Source: Nocardia flavorosea (GTDB taxonomy: Bacteria; Actinomycetota; Actinomycetes; Mycobacteriales; Mycobacteriaceae). From it: a stretch of DNA of 64,000 nucleotides. The notes under the pieces were generated by a model. That model saw nothing but the letters and a program-made list of their open reading frames with translations, made no database searches and was not told the DNA's origin. Location: NCBI RefSeq assembly GCF_015477805.1, contig NZ_JADLQL010000002.1:1178001-1242000 (forward strand), written 5' to 3'. Shown here piece by piece: positions 63,368-64,000 of the stretch. Both the position numbers and the translations under genes were made by a program. Numbering within the stretch: position 1 is the stretch's first letter; each line of letters begins with the position of its first letter.

Positions 63368-64000
63368 ATGACCGCAGCCATGGCCGTTCGGCAGGAAGTG
63401 TCCCTGCACAAACGGGTGCCGCGCCGGCATTTCCGGCAATTGCAGGGGCCCGATGCGCGGACCCTGTTCCACCGTCAGCCCGAACCGTTCGACGACCATG
63501 CCGACCGGGAGACGCTGGCGTTGGCACTGGGCGCCACCCTGTACGTTCCGGCGACCCGCGCCGACCTGACGGCCACGATCGTGCGGCGGGCCGAACGGGG
63601 GGTGTGCTCGATGGTGATCGATCTCGAGGACGCGGTCGCCGATCATGAGCTCGCCGCCGCCAAACAGCAGGCTGTGCGGACGCTCGACGAACTCGCCGGC
63701 CGCCCGGATCCGAGCCCACTGCTGTTCATCCGGGTACGCGATGCCGATACGGTCCCCGAAATCCTCGAACAGCTCGGGCCGGGCGCCGAGGTGCTCACCG
63801 GATTCGTCTTCCCCAAATTCGACAGCGCTTCGGCGCCGAAATACCTGGCCGCGCTGTCCACCGCCGCCGCCGTCCGCCCCGATCGGCCGCTCTACGGTAT
63901 GCCCGTACTGGAGTCCGCGGCGCTGGTGCACCGGCAGACCCGCGATTGCGAACTGACCCAGATCGCCGCGCTGCTGGCCGAGCACCGGGAACGGATCCTC
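63368..64000 (+). CDS. HpcH/HpaI aldolase / CitE-like protein of the Ter module (partial)
   Basis: The first 211 codons of a gene that runs off the window. After an N-terminal extension (HKRVPRRHFRQLQGPDARTLF) comes the CitE-like barrel: LGATLYVPATRADL, the metal-site strand CSMVIDLEDAVADHE, LLFIRVRDADTVPEIL, FVFPKFDSA and PLYGMPVLES. CitE-like proteins of this extended type belong to the Ter-associated biosynthetic module described by Anantharaman, Iyer and Aravind, together with ATP-grasp, phosphoribosyltransferase and HAD proteins, which should therefore lie just outside. ATG 63368 is 12 bp after the coiled-coil gene; the GAGACGGGGG before it is a passable ribosome-binding site. Confidence 0.82.
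   Translation, partial: MTAAMAVRQEVSLHKRVPRRHFRQLQGPDARTLFHRQPEPFDDHADRETLALALGATLYVPATRADLTATIVRRAERGVCSMVIDLEDAVADHELAAAKQQAVRTLDELAGRPDPSPLLFIRVRDADTVPEILEQLGPGAEVLTGFVFPKFDSASAPKYLAALSTAAAVRPDRPLYGMPVLESAALVHRQTRDCELTQIAALLAEHRERIL

Overview
The window is chromosomal DNA from a high-GC actinobacterium of the order Mycobacteriales, most likely Nocardia (inference from gene content, not from a database search). The support is a set of gene blocks also known from Mycobacterium tuberculosis: a GT87 membrane protein followed by rpsF-ssb-rpsR-rplI-dnaB (the Rv0051-Rv0058 order), a three-gene SdhC/A/B operon of the Rv0249c-Rv0247c type, a fasciclin lipoprotein next to sigK-rskA, and an lpqS-cysK2-MFS copper block. 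Many GTG starts, several apparently leaderless genes and strong GC hairpin terminators fit the same group. I saw no tRNA, rRNA, CRISPR array or transposase.

Layout. 1-2.8 kb: thiolase and acyl-CoA ligase operon (minus). 3-5.3 kb: an AraC regulator convergent with an atypical P450. 5.5-6.7 kb: two facing gene remnants (VOC and WYL), each without its 5' end. 6.8-9.5 kb: lon behind an HspR-type HAIR operator. 9.5-13.9 kb: a SigK locus in which the fasciclin lipoprotein, sigK-rskA and a membrane-anchored molybdopterin oxidoreductase each carry a CCATCC...CGAAC promoter. 14-22 kb: small membrane protein, ABC exporter, DinB2-type polymerase, thioesterase, FAD/Fe-S dehydrogenase. 21.8-28.3 kb: small genes, an AlkA-like glycosylase, DUF397, the succinate dehydrogenase operon. 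28.3-36.5 kb: a MITE-like palindromic element, an AAA ATPase, an NlpC/P60 hydrolase with an S4 protein, a degenerate AT-KR polyketide-like protein, an MBL hydrolase and a nitronate monooxygenase. 36.8-46.3 kb: a FadD5-like ligase, an isochorismatase-like pseudoenzyme, an LPG-synthase-type membrane protein, a GDSL hydrolase, an ABC1 kinase divergent from a GntR regulator, and a second nitronate monooxygenase behind a KstR-like box.

46.5-53.2 kb: the replication and ribosomal block. Between rplI and dnaB lies a roughly 300-bp cluster of DnaA boxes. dnaB carries a 416-residue class 3 intein in its P-loop, with two zinc-ribbon-like Cys sets inside the homing-endonuclease region. 53.6-60 kb: a copper-homeostasis cluster (CopZ-like chaperone behind a CsoR-like palindrome, a coupled 45-codon ORF, LpqS-like protein, CysK2-like enzyme, MFS transporter, a 27-bp minisatellite and a CPH-type copper ATPase). 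60-64 kb: the edge of a Ter stress-response module (DUF475/TerC-like protein, TerD, a coiled-coil protein and a CitE-like lyase running off the window).

The most unusual items are the DnaA-box cluster before dnaB, the zinc-ribbon class 3 intein, the three-promoter SigK locus, the catalytically degenerate AT-KR protein, the extended copper block and the MITE-like element. All family assignments come from reading motifs. No search was run.
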